Below are positions 5,362 through 5,495 of a DNA stretch of 5,495 nucleotides, piece after piece. Source of the DNA: Rubrobacteraceae bacterium (lineage in GTDB: Bacteria > Actinomycetota > Rubrobacteria > Rubrobacterales > Rubrobacteraceae); the NCBI GenBank assembly GCA_030447045.1, contig JAUJMB010000110.1, forward strand, positions 1 through 5,495, given 5' to 3'. Within the stretch, counting starts at the first letter, position 1. Every line of letters starts with the position of its first letter. The notes under the pieces were generated by a model. It worked only from the letters and a program-made list of their open reading frames with translations. It searched no databases and had not been told where the DNA came from. A program made the position numbers and the translations under genes.

Positions 5362-5495
5362 ACGCCGGATGCGGTGGCGGAGGCGGTGAAAGGCAGGTCC
5401 GGCCGCCGTCTCGCGCCCTTTCCGAGACCGGCACGCCTGCCGGGGGGTACGCACCACGGGGCTTCGCCGGATCTACGGGAGGTTCAACCCGCGCT
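5362..5495. other. Right-edge non-coding stretch, no gene recognised
   Basis: The minus-strand frame of the ATP-grasp gene is open through this stretch to the window edge. Its translation there is Pro/Arg-rich, with weaker G/C bias at third positions, and matches nothing I know. The stretch holds a run of GG doublets on the plus strand (5373-5386) and an inverted repeat, CCGGCA-CGCC-TGCCGG (5428-5443). Neither strand shows a credible start or a recognisable C-terminus at the edge. Confidence 0.4.

Noticed and set aside
5219..5434. N-terminal extension of the ATP-grasp protein to GTG 5434
   Set aside because: The translation has a Pro-run and no family similarity, third-position bias is weaker than in the gene, and a better SD/GTG pair exists at 5229-5216.
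5478..5495. tRNA T-arm-like string GGTTCAACCC at the right edge
   Set aside because: The flanking five-base stems do not pair, and no acceptor, D or anticodon arm is visible upstream.

Overview
The window is GC-rich (about two thirds by eye) with strongly G/C-ending codons. It carries four full-length bacterial genes, all recognisable from family motifs. Composition and protein style suggest a high-GC actinobacterium, possibly Rubrobacter-like. That is an inference from sequence feel, not a database result.

Layout. Bases 1-77 lie downstream of ndh. They hold a possible hairpin and an in-frame, start-less reading that resembles part of a formyltetrahydrofolate deformylase (PurU). Bases 78-1454 (minus) encode a type II NADH:quinone oxidoreductase with a TTG start and a good Shine-Dalgarno (SD). 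Bases 1455-1601 are a divergent intergenic region with a candidate ndh promoter and two short palindromes. Bases 1602-2144 (plus) encode a lipoprotein-type cupredoxin with a long charged linker and all four type 1 copper ligands. After a 26-base gap, 2171-3691 (plus) encode a complete M32 metallocarboxypeptidase. Bases 3692-3820 separate convergent genes and hold a hairpin and a short direct repeat. Bases 3821-5218 (minus) encode a circularly permuted ATP-grasp protein of the DUF404/DUF407 type. Bases 5219-5495 are best read as its upstream region, with a candidate promoter and a 19-bp palindrome.

How the genes may work together. NDH-2 (membrane face, NADH to quinone) and the divergently transcribed extracytoplasmic cupredoxin are both electron-transfer proteins and share one intergenic region, so a respiratory connection is reasonable but unproven. 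The carboxypeptidase follows the cupredoxin closely and may be read through from it, but it also has a possible promoter of its own. The ATP-grasp gene belongs to a family usually found beside alpha-E (DUF403) and transglutaminase-like genes, in predicted peptide-ligation systems. No such partner lies downstream of it here; any partner would have to be upstream, beyond base 5495.

I see no mobile element, CRISPR array, tRNA or rRNA gene. The genes themselves are known families. The items most worth a second look are the 19-bp palindrome upstream of the ATP-grasp gene, the 16S-tail complement at its start codon, the possible leaderless start of the carboxypeptidase, and the PurU-like stub at the left edge.
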